From NCBI RefSeq assembly GCF_038002225.1, contig NZ_JBBOCA010000001.1, positions 6,200,001 through 6,264,000 on the forward strand: a stretch of DNA of 64,000 nucleotides, written 5' to 3'. The position numbers and the translations under genes were made by a program. Under the pieces are notes generated by a model. That model was not told the origin of the DNA, ran no database searches, and saw nothing but the letters and a program-made list of their open reading frames with translations. This DNA comes from Paenibacillus sp. FSL R7-0204 (GTDB lineage: Bacteria > Bacillota > Bacilli > Paenibacillales > Paenibacillaceae). Below, in pieces: positions 6,724 through 15,260 of the stretch. The number at the start of each line of letters is the position of its first letter. Position 1 is the first letter of the stretch.

Positions 6724-8997
6724 TTATTTTCCGGCAGATTCGAGCGCTGCTTTGATCGCTTCTACCGCTTTGGCGGAGATGGCTTTCTGGGCATCATTCG
6801 CTCCGAAGGCTGCTGCACGGTACCCGTACTTATGCAGTCCCATGCCGTTCGAGGTATTCTCGATCTCGTATTTCACAAGCAACTCATCATCCGTCAGATT
6901 ATATCTTACTTTACCCTTATCATCCAGGTAGTACACAGCCATAGTTACAGGCACATTATACTTAGTAGTAACCATGACATTTACAGTCTTATCCACACTT
7001 GCACCGATGAAAATGCCATCGAAATACGCAGCCTTATCCGTTTCCGTAACTTCCGCTTTACCATAAGCTCTGTCAACGGCTGCCTTCAGCGCATTGCTGC
7101 TGCTGGTAGCGCCGGATACCGCATCCACATCCTGAGCGCCTTCTCTTGTGCCTGCGGCCAGGAAGCTGGCGGTCAGCACCGGAATGGCTTTTTGCACCTC
7201 AGCATAAGCGGCTTTACCCAGATCCACCATGTTCATGCCTACACGGGAAAGGGCCACATTTACGATCTTGCCGTTACGCAGTGTAACATCTGCTTTGTTC
7301 GTGCCCTTGTCATAAGCATCACCGTAAGCGGTGAAGGTGCCGTCTTTATAAGTGCCTTGTACTTTGGACGCATTGGTCAAAGCATCCGTCAGTGCTGCCT
7401 TCGCTGCAGCTGACAGGGCTTCCTGTCCTGCGATATCTGGAGCCTGCACGCCGCTTGCGAGCAGTCCGGCGGTCAGCTTTTCCACCAGTGATTTCTGTTC
7501 TTCGGTACGCTTATCATCTGCAATCAGCTTGCCGTCTGCGCCGAACAGGCTCAGCTTGATGCCCGTTACCTGATCCGCGTCGATATCAACCAGCAGCATA
7601 ACCTTAGACTGATTATCCACACCGGCAAATTTACCGTCGAAGGTTTGACCTTCACCCGGAGTCTTCAAGGCTTTCTCAAAAGCGCGCTCTACGGCCTGGT
7701 TCCAGCCATGGCTGCTCTCCGTAGCGCCGGAAATTCCATCTACCTTCTCATTATAGTTAGCGATATAAGATCCGTTAGCCAGCAGTTTGGCGGTCATCGG
7801 AGCATTCGCCTTCACAACCTCTGCATAAGCGGTTTCCCCTCTGTCGATCAGGTTGCTGCCAAGTCTGAACAGCTTCACATCCACCAGCTTACCGTTACGG
7901 ATCACAACATCCGCTCTCTCCACGCCTACACTTCTTGCTGTACCGTAGGAAGAGTAGAATCCGTCAACATAAGCAGCCTTGTTGTTGATGCTGGCATTCT
8001 GTTCAGCATCCCAGAAGGCATTCACTGCGGCTTTGGTCTCCGCCTCGAAGCCGGCTACCGGCTGCGCATTAGCACCTTTGGCGAGCAGTGCAGGAGTGAT
8101 TGCTGCAATCGCTGCAGTCTGTTCAGCCGTATACGTCTTCTCATCCACGAAATCTCCGGTAGCGCTCAGCGGATACAATTTAACCGCAGTCAGCATGTTT
8201 GCTTCATAGGTAGCAAACACTGCATATTGGGCCTCAGGGTCGACACCCATGTGAACTCCGCCAAAATAAGTGGTATCAGCCGCATGGTGCGTAAGCGATC
8301 GCTCAAAAGCTCTGTCTACGGACAGCTTCCAGCCGTTGCTGGTACGGGTTGCGCCGGATACAGCGTCAACGTTAGCTGCGCCGTCTCTGGTTTTGCCCAT
8401 CAGTCTGTCTTTCATCAGACCGTAGGCTGCCCACACGCCGCTGTAATTCTCACGGGCATTGCGGTCGATGATCTTCGGGCTGGTTCTGAGCAGCTCGATA
8501 TCGGCGATCTTGCCGTCTTTAATCGTTACCTTCGCACCCTCTGTACCTTTGGAATACGCATCGCCATAGGCAACATATACTCCATCCTGATATACATCCT
8601 TGTGCACAGTAACTGGTGCTGCTGTTGCTACAGGCTTCGCAGTTGCCGCTGGCTTTGCAGTTGCTTTGGCGGTTGCTGCTGGTGCAGTTGTTGCTTTTGG
8701 AGTGGCTGCCGGTTTGGCTGTCGCCTTCGGGGTTGCTGCCGGTTTGGCTGTTGCCTTCGGGGTTGGTGCCGGTTTGGCTGTTGCCTTCGGAGTTGGCGCC
8801 GGTTTGGCTGTCGCCTTCGGAGTTGGTTTCGGTTTGGCTGTTGCCTTCGGAGCTGGTTTAGCAGTCGCTGCCGGCGCTTCTTCCGAGGCTGCTGAAACCG
8901 CATCCACCTTCAGGTTCAAGGCCGGTGCGTTAATCGTGTAGGCTAATGGCGCGAGCAGTAAGGCTGCGCTTACAGTCAAAGAAATTAGTTTTTTCAA
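6724..8997 (-). CDS. Secreted protein with three FMN-binding (flavinylation) repeats
   Basis: A signal peptide (MKKLISLTVSAALLLAPLAY) is followed by an Ala-Thr-Lys-Pro low-complexity stalk (about 40-130, ATAKPAPTPK repeats). Then come three roughly 205-residue units. Each has an FMN_bind domain with the SGAT flavin-attachment motif: VDAVSGATRTSNGW (near 215), VDGISGATESSHGW (near 425) and VDAVSGATSSSNAL (near 630). Each FMN half is followed by a similar half-domain without SGAT. In NqrC/RnfG relatives, ApbE links FMN to the Thr of this motif, so this protein could carry three covalent flavins outside the membrane and pass electrons. No apbE or membrane reductase is visible here. Start: TTG at 8997 with AAAGGAG 9 bases upstream. 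Confidence 0.87.
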   Translation of the reverse strand: MKKLISLTVSAALLLAPLAYTINAPALNLKVDAVSAASEEAPAATAKPAPKATAKPKPTPKATAKPAPTPKATAKPAPTPKATAKPAATPKATAKPAATPKATTAPAATAKATAKPAATAKPVATAAPVTVHKDVYQDGVYVAYGDAYSKGTEGAKVTIKDGKIADIELLRTSPKIIDRNARENYSGVWAAYGLMKDRLMGKTRDGAANVDAVSGATRTSNGWKLSVDRAFERSLTHHAADTTYFGGVHMGVDPEAQYAVFATYEANMLTAVKLYPLSATGDFVDEKTYTAEQTAAIAAITPALLAKGANAQPVAGFEAETKAAVNAFWDAEQNASINNKAAYVDGFYSSYGTARSVGVERADVVIRNGKLVDVKLFRLGSNLIDRGETAYAEVVKANAPMTAKLLANGSYIANYNEKVDGISGATESSHGWNQAVERAFEKALKTPGEGQTFDGKFAGVDNQSKVMLLVDIDADQVTGIKLSLFGADGKLIADDKRTEEQKSLVEKLTAGLLASGVQAPDIAGQEALSAAAKAALTDALTNASKVQGTYKDGTFTAYGDAYDKGTNKADVTLRNGKIVNVALSRVGMNMVDLGKAAYAEVQKAIPVLTASFLAAGTREGAQDVDAVSGATSSSNALKAAVDRAYGKAEVTETDKAAYFDGIFIGASVDKTVNVMVTTKYNVPVTMAVYYLDDKGKVRYNLTDDELLVKYEIENTSNGMGLHKYGYRAAAFGANDAQKAISAKAVEAIKAALESAGK

Positions 8998-9000
8998 ATG

Positions 9001-9480
9001 CGTATTCTCCTTTATTATCCCCAGTAGTATGTAGCGTTTTCAAACCGTTTTGGTCCAATCATTCCTTCTGATTACGAAGAGCAGCCAACTCTTCCTGAAC
9101 GTCACCCACTCCTTCCTTCATTCCTGCTCGGCCCAGCCCGTGTAAGAAAAGATTCATCTATATATACAATCTTTCAAAAGGTGAAACAATTCACATAATG
9201 GAGTGAATTAATTCACATAAGTGGACTTCAAGCTGCTGGTGAATATTTCTGGCTTGATGGTAACAAAATTGAAACTCTTTTCTCTGTGTAGAAAATCACA
9301 TACCCTATAAGAAACATCACTTTTTTGCAATAACACAAAATATATATTCTTTCTACCTCTCATAATCTGCCATATCCTCCTTCATATGATATCCATGCGA
9401 TATATTATATTGTGCGGCTGTGCTTGGATATGATATTTTTAAACGATGTCATGTTCATGGAAAGGAGCAACAGCTGCTCA
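9001..9480. other. 480-base divergent spacer, FMN protein / ferrochelatase
   Basis: No gene is apparent. The first 130 bases are mixed sequence that probably forms the leader of the FMN protein. Paired operators lie at 9181-9216. Bases 9240-9440 are AT-rich and would contain the ferrochelatase promoter. I saw no riboswitch fold. Confidence 0.5.
9181..9216. promoter_or_regulatory. Two GTGAA-N4-TTCAC operators 22 bp apart (Rex- or FNR/CRP-type)
   Basis: Two palindromes, GTGAAACAATTCAC (9181-9194) and GTGAATTAATTCAC (9203-9216), have centres exactly 22 bp apart, two helical turns. Both continue with A after TTCAC. They resemble the Rex site TTGTGAA-N4-TTCACAA and, read as TGTGA-N6-TCACA, an FNR/CRP site. 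On the minus strand a TATATA/TATAGA -10-like run follows at 9157-9166. This places the operators at about -38 and -60, positions usual for an activator of the FMN-protein gene. Which protein binds is not settled by sequence. Confidence 0.55.
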
Positions 9481-10505
9481 TGAATCAGTCGTGTATAGGC
9501 GTTATTCTTGCTCAGATCGGAACCCCTGACGCCCCGAGCGCCAAGGCGGTCCGCCCTTACCTGAAGCGGTTTCTGTCTGACCGCAGAATCATTGATTATC
9601 ATCCGCTGCTCTGGCAGCCGCTGCTGCGCGGTATTATCCTGCGCACCCGTCCGCGACGGTCCGCGAGGCTGTATCAGGAGATCTGGATGGAAGAGGGCTC
9701 CCCTCTGCTCGTCCACTCCAGAGCACAGCAGGCAGCGCTCCAGGCACTGCTGGGCAGCAGCTATCAAGTCGAGCTGGGGCTTGCTTACAGCACACCCGGC
9801 ATGGCTGAAGCCTTCCGCAGGCTGGAGGCTTCGGGAGTCACCCGCATCATAGTCCTTCCGTTATTCCCGCAGTACTCCTCGACAACGACCGCTTCCGTCT
9901 ATGAAGCTGCAAGCTTCGCCGCTCTGGGACGGCATAACCCCTACGGACAGGTATCCAAACGCTTCGTACCAGCGCTGCGGTTCGTAGAAGCCTACCCTGA
10001 TGCACCCGGCTATATCGCAGCGATGCAATCCTTATTACAGCGGCAGATCCGCGCCATGAGTGAAGAGCCGGACTATTATGTCCTGTCCTTCCACGGCATC
10101 CCCCGCCGTTATGCCGAGACCGGAGATCCCTATCCGCAGCAGTGCCAGGAAACGGCCCGTCTGCTTGCAGAAGCAATGGGCTGGACCCCGGAACGCTGGC
10201 AGCTCTCCTTCCAGTCCCGCTTCGGGCCGGAGACCTGGGTGGGCCCGTCCACTGCCGATACGCTGAAGGAGCTTCACGGACGCGGAATCCGGCGGCCGCT
10301 TATTTTCTCACCCGGACTTGTCACGGACTGCCTCGAAACCCTGCACGAACTGGCTGTAGAAGGCCGGGAGCTCTTCGCTATGGGCGGCGGAAATGCTGAG
10401 CTGCTGGAGGTAGCCCCTTGCCTGAACGACACGGAAGAGTGGATCAGCTTCCTCGCTGAACGGGTAGACTGCTCAGCCCAGGGCTGGCTGTCTTCCGCCG
10501 AATGA
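9481..10505 (+). CDS. hemH: Ferrochelatase
   Basis: The protein inserts iron into a porphyrin, the closing or near-closing step of haem synthesis. It begins with the family opening IGVILAQIGTPDAPSAKAVR and continues with FLSDRRIID. The catalytic His lies in LSFHGIPRRY, and the conserved metal-site Glu in SPGLVTDCLETLHEL. At about 341 residues it is somewhat longer than Bacillus HemH. Its wording (LAQIGTPDAP; QYSSTTTASVYE) is closer to the protoporphyrin-type ferrochelatases of proteobacteria. The ATG at 9481 fits the family start. AAAGGAG lies 12 bases upstream, a little far. It is a single gene, divergent from the FMN protein and closed by its own terminator. Confidence 0.88.
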
Positions 10506-10513
10506 AGACAAGA

Positions 10514-10560
10514 ACGCCCGGTCTCAGGGATGCCATCATCCTGTGAGCCGGGCGCGTTTT
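10514..10560 (+). terminator. Rho-independent terminator after hemH
   Basis: CGCCCGGTCTCAGG pairs imperfectly with CCTGTGAGCCGGGCG, followed by GTTTTATTTT. It may also serve the converging gene on the other strand. Confidence 0.8.
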
Positions 10561-10576
10561 ATTTTATATAGTACGA

Positions 10577-11038
10577 TTACTGAAGAGTGGGCTGTTTATA
10601 TTTGGCAGTCAGTTCCTCGAACCACTGCTTATCCTGCAAAGTCAGGGCAAAATCGATCAATTCGGCAATTTCGTCAGGCTGCAGATCCGGCGAATCCTTG
10701 AAGCTGATCTCAGCCGAAGCCGCCGCTTCCCCCTCCGAGCCCTCCGCAAAATCATAGGAGAACCACAGCTTAATGTCACTTTCCAGAAACTCATTACGCA
10801 GGAAGTAGAGCACCTCACACATCAGAACAGGTCTGACATGGCTCTCGAACACACAATCCATGACCTTAGCCCAATAATGCTGGTTGCTGAGATGCAGCTT
10901 ATCATTGGTCAGCAGATATTGCTCACCCTGATAATCATTGACAAATTTCAGTTCAACCGGCTCCATTTTAAAAATACTGGTAATTTGCTTCCTGGTGATA
11001 TTCAAGATGTCCTGTGTTTCTAATTTCATCATTCTCAT
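10577..11038 (-). CDS. Conserved-looking hypothetical cytoplasmic protein
   Basis: This 153-residue acidic protein has no signal peptide or membrane segment. The N-terminal part (LETQDILNITRKQITSIF) may be helical. The middle (VELKFVNDYQGEQYLLTNDKL) looks like beta strands. Codon use matches neighbouring genes, and the frame is clean. I do not recognise the family. The start could be the ATG at 11038 or the ATG at 11032 or 11029, since a GAGG/GGGG stretch lies about 8-12 bases upstream of all three. It is monocistronic, converges on hemH, and has an AT-rich upstream region. Confidence 0.7.
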   Translation of the reverse strand: MRMMKLETQDILNITRKQITSIFKMEPVELKFVNDYQGEQYLLTNDKLHLSNQHYWAKVMDCVFESHVRPVLMCEVLYFLRNEFLESDIKLWFSYDFAEGSEGEAAASAEISFKDSPDLQPDEIAELIDFALTLQDKQWFEELTAKYKQPTLQ

Positions 11039-11704
11039 GCACCCCGTTCCTCAGGTTTGGACTATCTGTATATGCTGAATTTTCATGATTCGACAATAAT
11101 TTTAACTAATTTAAATGTATTATCGTCTTTTCCTCAGCTATTGTTAATGCTTTTCCAATAAAAACTTAAAATTTTCTGTTTCACGCTGCGAAAAATCGGT
11201 TAATTATTATTCTTTTTCGACATGGTAATGAAATTATTTACCTGACGGAAGGATAGAGGACTGAGGGGTATAGGGGAATACAGATTACAGAGGCTGCGGG
11301 TACGTAGGGATGTAGGGAAATAAGATACCGATAGGATAGTGCGGGGAAGATTCTGTTGATGTGCTGAGAGGGTAACGATAGAAGATTCCGTGAATATGGT
11401 CGGGAGGAGACTGCCCCGCAGCAAACAATTAGAAAAAGGTAGCTTAATTCGCCGATTTTAGAGGGTTAGGTTGAAACAGGTGGATAAACAGCATCTATTG
11501 AAGGAAGTTCTGCTACTTTGGGGGAAATGGGAGAAATTAAGTGTTGTTTTTCCAAGTCTTGTTCCAAAAGCTAGCCTTCTCCAATCGGTAAGTGTGCAAA
11601 ATCCAACTATTTTCGCGCCCCCATAGCATCCGTCCCGTTATCGTTTCAGTAAGAAATAGAAGGATAATGTATAACGTGAAGCCTATAATTTCTGTATTTG
11701 AACA
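11039..11704. other. 666-base intergenic region, no gene identified
   Basis: The region is AT-rich next to 11038, where the promoter of the hypothetical gene should lie, and more mixed from 11230 to 11700. Its open frames lack ribosome sites and show unlikely composition. A CTGAGAGGGTAACG string at about 11362 recalls part of a TPP riboswitch, but the rest of that fold is absent. No function is assigned. Confidence 0.5.
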
Positions 11705-11740
11705 AAAAGCCATTCAGTCCGCGAAAGACTGAATGGCCCA
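11705..11740 (-). terminator. Rho-independent terminator of the adenine deaminase gene
   Basis: A perfect 11-bp stem (GCCATTCAGTC / GACTGAATGGC) is followed on the minus strand by TTTTTG, 47 bases after the stop. It would end the whole purine cluster if transcription reads through. Confidence 0.9.
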
Positions 11741-11786
11741 ATATAAAAGTATACATATATCTTCACCGGTATGATGTCCCGCTGCC

Positions 11787-13598
11787 TTAGCTGACGAACA
11801 ACGGTACCAGCTGAATTCCCTCTTCGGGAGAAATCCGCACCAGGCCTTTATCGGAGATCCGCAGTGTGGGAATAACCGCCAAGGCCAGCAGAGACAGGGT
11901 CATAAAAGCATAGTTCAGCGTGCAGCCCGCATCATATAGCGCTTTGCTGATGGCAGCGGATTGTGCGGCGGCAATTTCAAACGGCTCAGCGGACATCAGT
12001 CCGGCAATCGCCAGCGGAAACAAGGTGGTCCCGGCAGCGGTAATCACCGCCACACCGCCCTGCGCTTGCGCCACAGCAACAGCCGCCTGTGCCATTAGTC
12101 CATCATCGTTACCGATGACCAGCACATTATGGCTGTCATGAGCTACGGTCATCGCTATCGCCGCTGGCTCGCGGAAGCCAATGCCCTGAACAACCCCTAC
12201 GGATTTGTTGCCGGTCCCCTTGTGCCGCTCCAGAACAGCGATTTTGCACAGGCCGTCCTGCACCACCAGCTCCGATCCAGCCACGGGCAGGCTCATGATC
12301 AGCTCGCCGGTCTCTACATGGTTCTCCATGACCTGGATGACCCGCGTGGCTAGAACACCTTCCTCAATGGGCGCGTGAATTACGAAGTCTGCGGGAACCG
12401 GAGGCTGCGGCAAATGCACGGAGGCCAGCACTTCAGCCGGGTAGGTATAAGGACTCAGCTCAGCCGACATGCTTCCGTTCTCAGCCACAACAACGCCAGC
12501 CGCAATCGTCATGACCACATGAACATCGGCCAGATTCCCGTCCAGCAGAATGATATCCGCGCAGGAGCCCGGCGTGATAGAGCCGATATCGCGGGCTACG
12601 CCGAAGCGCTCGGCTGTGTTGATCGTTGCCATCTGAAAAGCCGTGACCGGCTTCACCCCCTGGGAGATCGCATGGCGTACGACAAAATCCATATGCCCCT
12701 CATCGCGCAGCGATTCGGAGCTGCGGTCATCCGTCACCAGCATCATCCGGCGCGGGTCCAGCCCGTGCTCGGTATGCGCCGTAATGGTTTTGGCGACATC
12801 ATGCCAGGCAGAGCCGCGGCGCATTTTGGCATACATCCCCAAACGTACGCGTTCGATCACATCCTCCGCTGTCACACACTCATGGTCCCCGGTCACCCCT
12901 GCTGCGGCATAGACCGGAAGTCTCCAGTCACTCGCCGGCCAGGTGAAATGCCCGTCAACATAGCGTCCCGCACGCAGCGTGGCCTGGATCTCTCCAATCA
13001 TCTTCTCATCGCCGTAGACTACACCCGGGAAGTTCATGACTTCACCGAGTGCGATCACATCCTCGCCCCAGGTGTAGGCTTCCGCTACTTCCTCCGGTCC
13101 GATCGACGCGCCGGTTGTCTCAAATTCTGCTCCCGCAGAAGGGACACAGGAAGCCACCTGCATATAGGCAGCCAGCGGCGTTCCCCGCATCTCGTCCAGC
13201 ATCAGCTTAATTCCCTTAAGTCCGAATACGTTGGCAATCTCATGGGCATCGAAGAAGCCTCCGGTCGTCCCCAGCGGCAGCACCGCACGGGCGAATTCAG
13301 TCACAGTCAATTGAGTGCTCTCGATGTGGCAGTGTCCATCAATCAGGCCGGGAGCAATGTATCTTCCCGCTGCATCAACAACCTGCGTTCTCTCCCCAAT
13401 CGTATGGGAGACATCCTTGCCGACGTAAGCAATGCGACCGCCTTGTACAGCGACGGACATGCCGTCCAGAATCTCCCCGGAGCAGACATTGACCAGCTTG
13501 CCGCCTGTAATGACCAGTGTAGCCTTCTGATCTCCCCGGGCTGTAGCTACCAGCTCAGGGACGCAGTCCGCCAATGGTTGTCGTGTATAAGTCATCAT
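11787..13598 (-). CDS. ade: Adenine deaminase
   Basis: The enzyme converts adenine to hypoxanthine and ammonia. The roughly 603-residue amidohydrolase has an N-terminal composite domain, the metal-binding GLIDGHCHIEST motif, LVTDDRSSESL in the barrel, and the adenine-deaminase-specific C-terminal half (HNVLVIGNDDGLMA; GVAVITAAGTTLFPLAIAG). Length fits Bacillus Ade/AdeC. The longer GTG reading at 13604 sits too close to GGGAG. The ATG at 13598, 5 bases after it, is better. It is the last gene of the purine block. It is separated from pucG by a terminator and a 330-base spacer, so it probably has its own promoter. It supplies hypoxanthine for the xanthine/urate route. Confidence 0.9.
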   Translation of the reverse strand: MMTYTRQPLADCVPELVATARGDQKATLVITGGKLVNVCSGEILDGMSVAVQGGRIAYVGKDVSHTIGERTQVVDAAGRYIAPGLIDGHCHIESTQLTVTEFARAVLPLGTTGGFFDAHEIANVFGLKGIKLMLDEMRGTPLAAYMQVASCVPSAGAEFETTGASIGPEEVAEAYTWGEDVIALGEVMNFPGVVYGDEKMIGEIQATLRAGRYVDGHFTWPASDWRLPVYAAAGVTGDHECVTAEDVIERVRLGMYAKMRRGSAWHDVAKTITAHTEHGLDPRRMMLVTDDRSSESLRDEGHMDFVVRHAISQGVKPVTAFQMATINTAERFGVARDIGSITPGSCADIILLDGNLADVHVVMTIAAGVVVAENGSMSAELSPYTYPAEVLASVHLPQPPVPADFVIHAPIEEGVLATRVIQVMENHVETGELIMSLPVAGSELVVQDGLCKIAVLERHKGTGNKSVGVVQGIGFREPAAIAMTVAHDSHNVLVIGNDDGLMAQAAVAVAQAQGGVAVITAAGTTLFPLAIAGLMSAEPFEIAAAQSAAISKALYDAGCTLNYAFMTLSLLALAVIPTLRISDKGLVRISPEEGIQLVPLFVS

Positions 13599-13617
13599 GT
13601 GCACTCCCTTCCGGTTG

Positions 13618-13835
13618 TTATATAAATTGAACTAATAACTTTGATGTTTTGGGATGAGTCGTGACTCCAGAGAAGTTTTGGACTTCCGGCCGCTGTTGTC
13701 TCCAGATTTCTTGATTTATCCCGTTTTTAACGGTTGAAATCCGCAGACAAAGGCGGTCGCTACCGCTCCTCCAGTTCCAAAATTCCCCTCCGCCACTTCC
13801 CCCTTAACTTAAATACTTAAGTTCAATTTATATAA
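13618..13835. repeat. 218-bp intergenic segment bounded by 16-bp inverted repeats
   Basis: TTATATAAATTGAACT at 13618-13633 recurs in exact inverted form at 13820-13835. The enclosed bases are GC-rich, contain no open frame of note, and include a GTTTTTAACG-type turn near 13730. A similar ATATAAATTGAACTT string lies near 1875. The layout is that of a small non-autonomous mobile element. It fills most of the spacer upstream of ade, so it may also carry that gene's promoter. No clear target-site duplication was seen. Confidence 0.5.
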
Positions 13836-13861
13836 TTTTGTTATTTACTCTTATCTTTTTA

Positions 13862-13905
13862 GAAAAAACGGCCCTGACACCCCTAAAGGGGGGTGCAAGC
13901 CGCAC
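13862..13905 (-). terminator. Rho-independent terminator after pucG
   Basis: On the minus strand CACCCC-CCTTTA-GGGGTG is followed by TCAGGGCCGTTTTTT, about 30 bases after the pucG stop. It separates pucG from ade. Confidence 0.75.
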
Positions 13906-13927
13906 TTAAACAAATCGCATTGTATGA

Positions 13928-15157
13928 TTATCTTACTTTTGAATCATATACGTCAAGTGCCGCCTGAACGCCCTGCCCGGCAGGTACCGCGTACCCGTAT
14001 CGGATAAGCACGGCCTCCAGCGCGCCAAGCAGACGCAGCACATTATTCTCCCGGCAGCTGAAGCCCATGGTACCGATTCGCCAGATCTGGCCTTGCAATG
14101 GCCCGAAGGAGCTGGCAATCTCGATGCCGAAACGCTGCAGCAGCATGGAACGGACGGCTTCCCCGTCTATGCCCGCCGGAATGAGCACACAGGTGACTAC
14201 CGTCAGCTTGCTCTCCGCCTCCCCGTACAGCTCCAGCCCCATAGCTGACAGTCCGGCAGTAAGAGCTTGCTCATGGAATCTGTGCCTTGCATACCGCGCT
14301 TCCAGCCCTTCCTCCAGGACCAGCCGCAGGCCTTCCCGCAGAGCGTATAGCATGGAGGTCATCTCCGTATGGTGATTGAGCCGCCGTGGACTCCAGTAAT
14401 CCTGGAGCATACTCAGGTCCAGGTAATTACTGCGTACCACGGGCAGCTCGCTGACAGCAGCGTCAGTTCTAAGTCCACGCTCTACCTGCTTGCGCTTCAG
14501 AAGCTTGGCCTCAGCCCGGTCATTGTACGTCACCGGAGCCATACCTGAAGGGATGGACAGGCATTTCTGCGTTCCTCCGACCACGGCATCCAGCATCCAG
14601 GCATCCGTCTCTACCGGCACCCCGCCGATCGTCGCCACGGCGTCCACAATCAGCAGCGCATCCTGCTCCCGGCAAGCCCGCCCGATCTCGGCCAGCGGCT
14701 GTACACGGCCTGTAGAGGTCTCCCCGTGAACGATCGCCACCACATCCGGCTTAAAGCTCCGTATAGCTGCAATTACCTCCTCTTGGGGAAAGACACGTCC
14801 CCAAGTCTGTTCTATCGTGAAGACCTCTGCACCGCAGCGCTCAGCAATCTCATGGAGCAAATGGCCGAAACGGCCAAAGACCGGAACCAGCACCCGGTCC
14901 CCCGGCGCAATCAGGCTGACCATCACAGCCTCAATGCCGGAACGCGAAGTCCCGTCTACCGGATACGCCCACTGATTCTTGGTAGCGAACAGTTCACGCA
15001 GCATCTCCATCGTCTCATTCATGATCTCTGTGAATTCAGGATCGAATTGTCCGAGCACCGGATAAGACATCGCCCGCAGCACACGCGGATCAACCTCCAC
15101 GGGGCCGGGGGTCATAATGCACCGCAAGGACGGCGACAAATCTTCGTACCGCTTCAT
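13928..15157 (-). CDS. pucG: (S)-ureidoglycine--glyoxylate aminotransferase
   Basis: This class V PLP aminotransferase of 409 residues is similar in length to Bacillus PucG (416). The opening (MTPGPVEVDPRVLRAMSYP) and GTSRSGIEA are typical of the alanine-glyoxylate/ureidoglycine group. The lysine in GGTQKCLSIPSGMAP would bind PLP, and the aspartate of LLIVDAVATIGG would hold its ring nitrogen. PucG-type enzymes move the amino group of ureidoglycine to glyoxylate, giving oxalurate and glycine. Start: ATG with GGAGGGGAGAG upstream. It lies downstream of allC across a 103-base gap, with no terminator seen in the gap, so it probably belongs to the same transcript. Confidence 0.9.
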   Translation of the reverse strand: MKRYEDLSPSLRCIMTPGPVEVDPRVLRAMSYPVLGQFDPEFTEIMNETMEMLRELFATKNQWAYPVDGTSRSGIEAVMVSLIAPGDRVLVPVFGRFGHLLHEIAERCGAEVFTIEQTWGRVFPQEEVIAAIRSFKPDVVAIVHGETSTGRVQPLAEIGRACREQDALLIVDAVATIGGVPVETDAWMLDAVVGGTQKCLSIPSGMAPVTYNDRAEAKLLKRKQVERGLRTDAAVSELPVVRSNYLDLSMLQDYWSPRRLNHHTEMTSMLYALREGLRLVLEEGLEARYARHRFHEQALTAGLSAMGLELYGEAESKLTVVTCVLIPAGIDGEAVRSMLLQRFGIEIASSFGPLQGQIWRIGTMGFSCRENNVLRLLGALEAVLIRYGYAVPAGQGVQAALDVYDSKVR

Positions 15158-15260
15158 GATTCTCTCCCCTCCAGGCTTTCAAGTGATCAGATCTCGCTAT
15201 TTATAATGCAATTAGGATTACAACCCGAAGCTTGGTCGTCGCTGCGGTGAACAGCGCCTC

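Noticed and set aside
8600..8941. Plus-strand Ala/Gly/Val-rich frame
   Set aside because: It is an antisense reading of the Ala-Thr-Lys-Pro stalk of the FMN protein.
11355..11400. TPP riboswitch suggested by a CTGAGAGGG string
   Set aside because: The other conserved helices and the ACCTGATCTGG-type segment are absent, and no thiamine gene follows.
11200..11424. A 74-codon minus-strand frame
   Set aside because: No ribosome site, no recognisable domain and random-looking composition.
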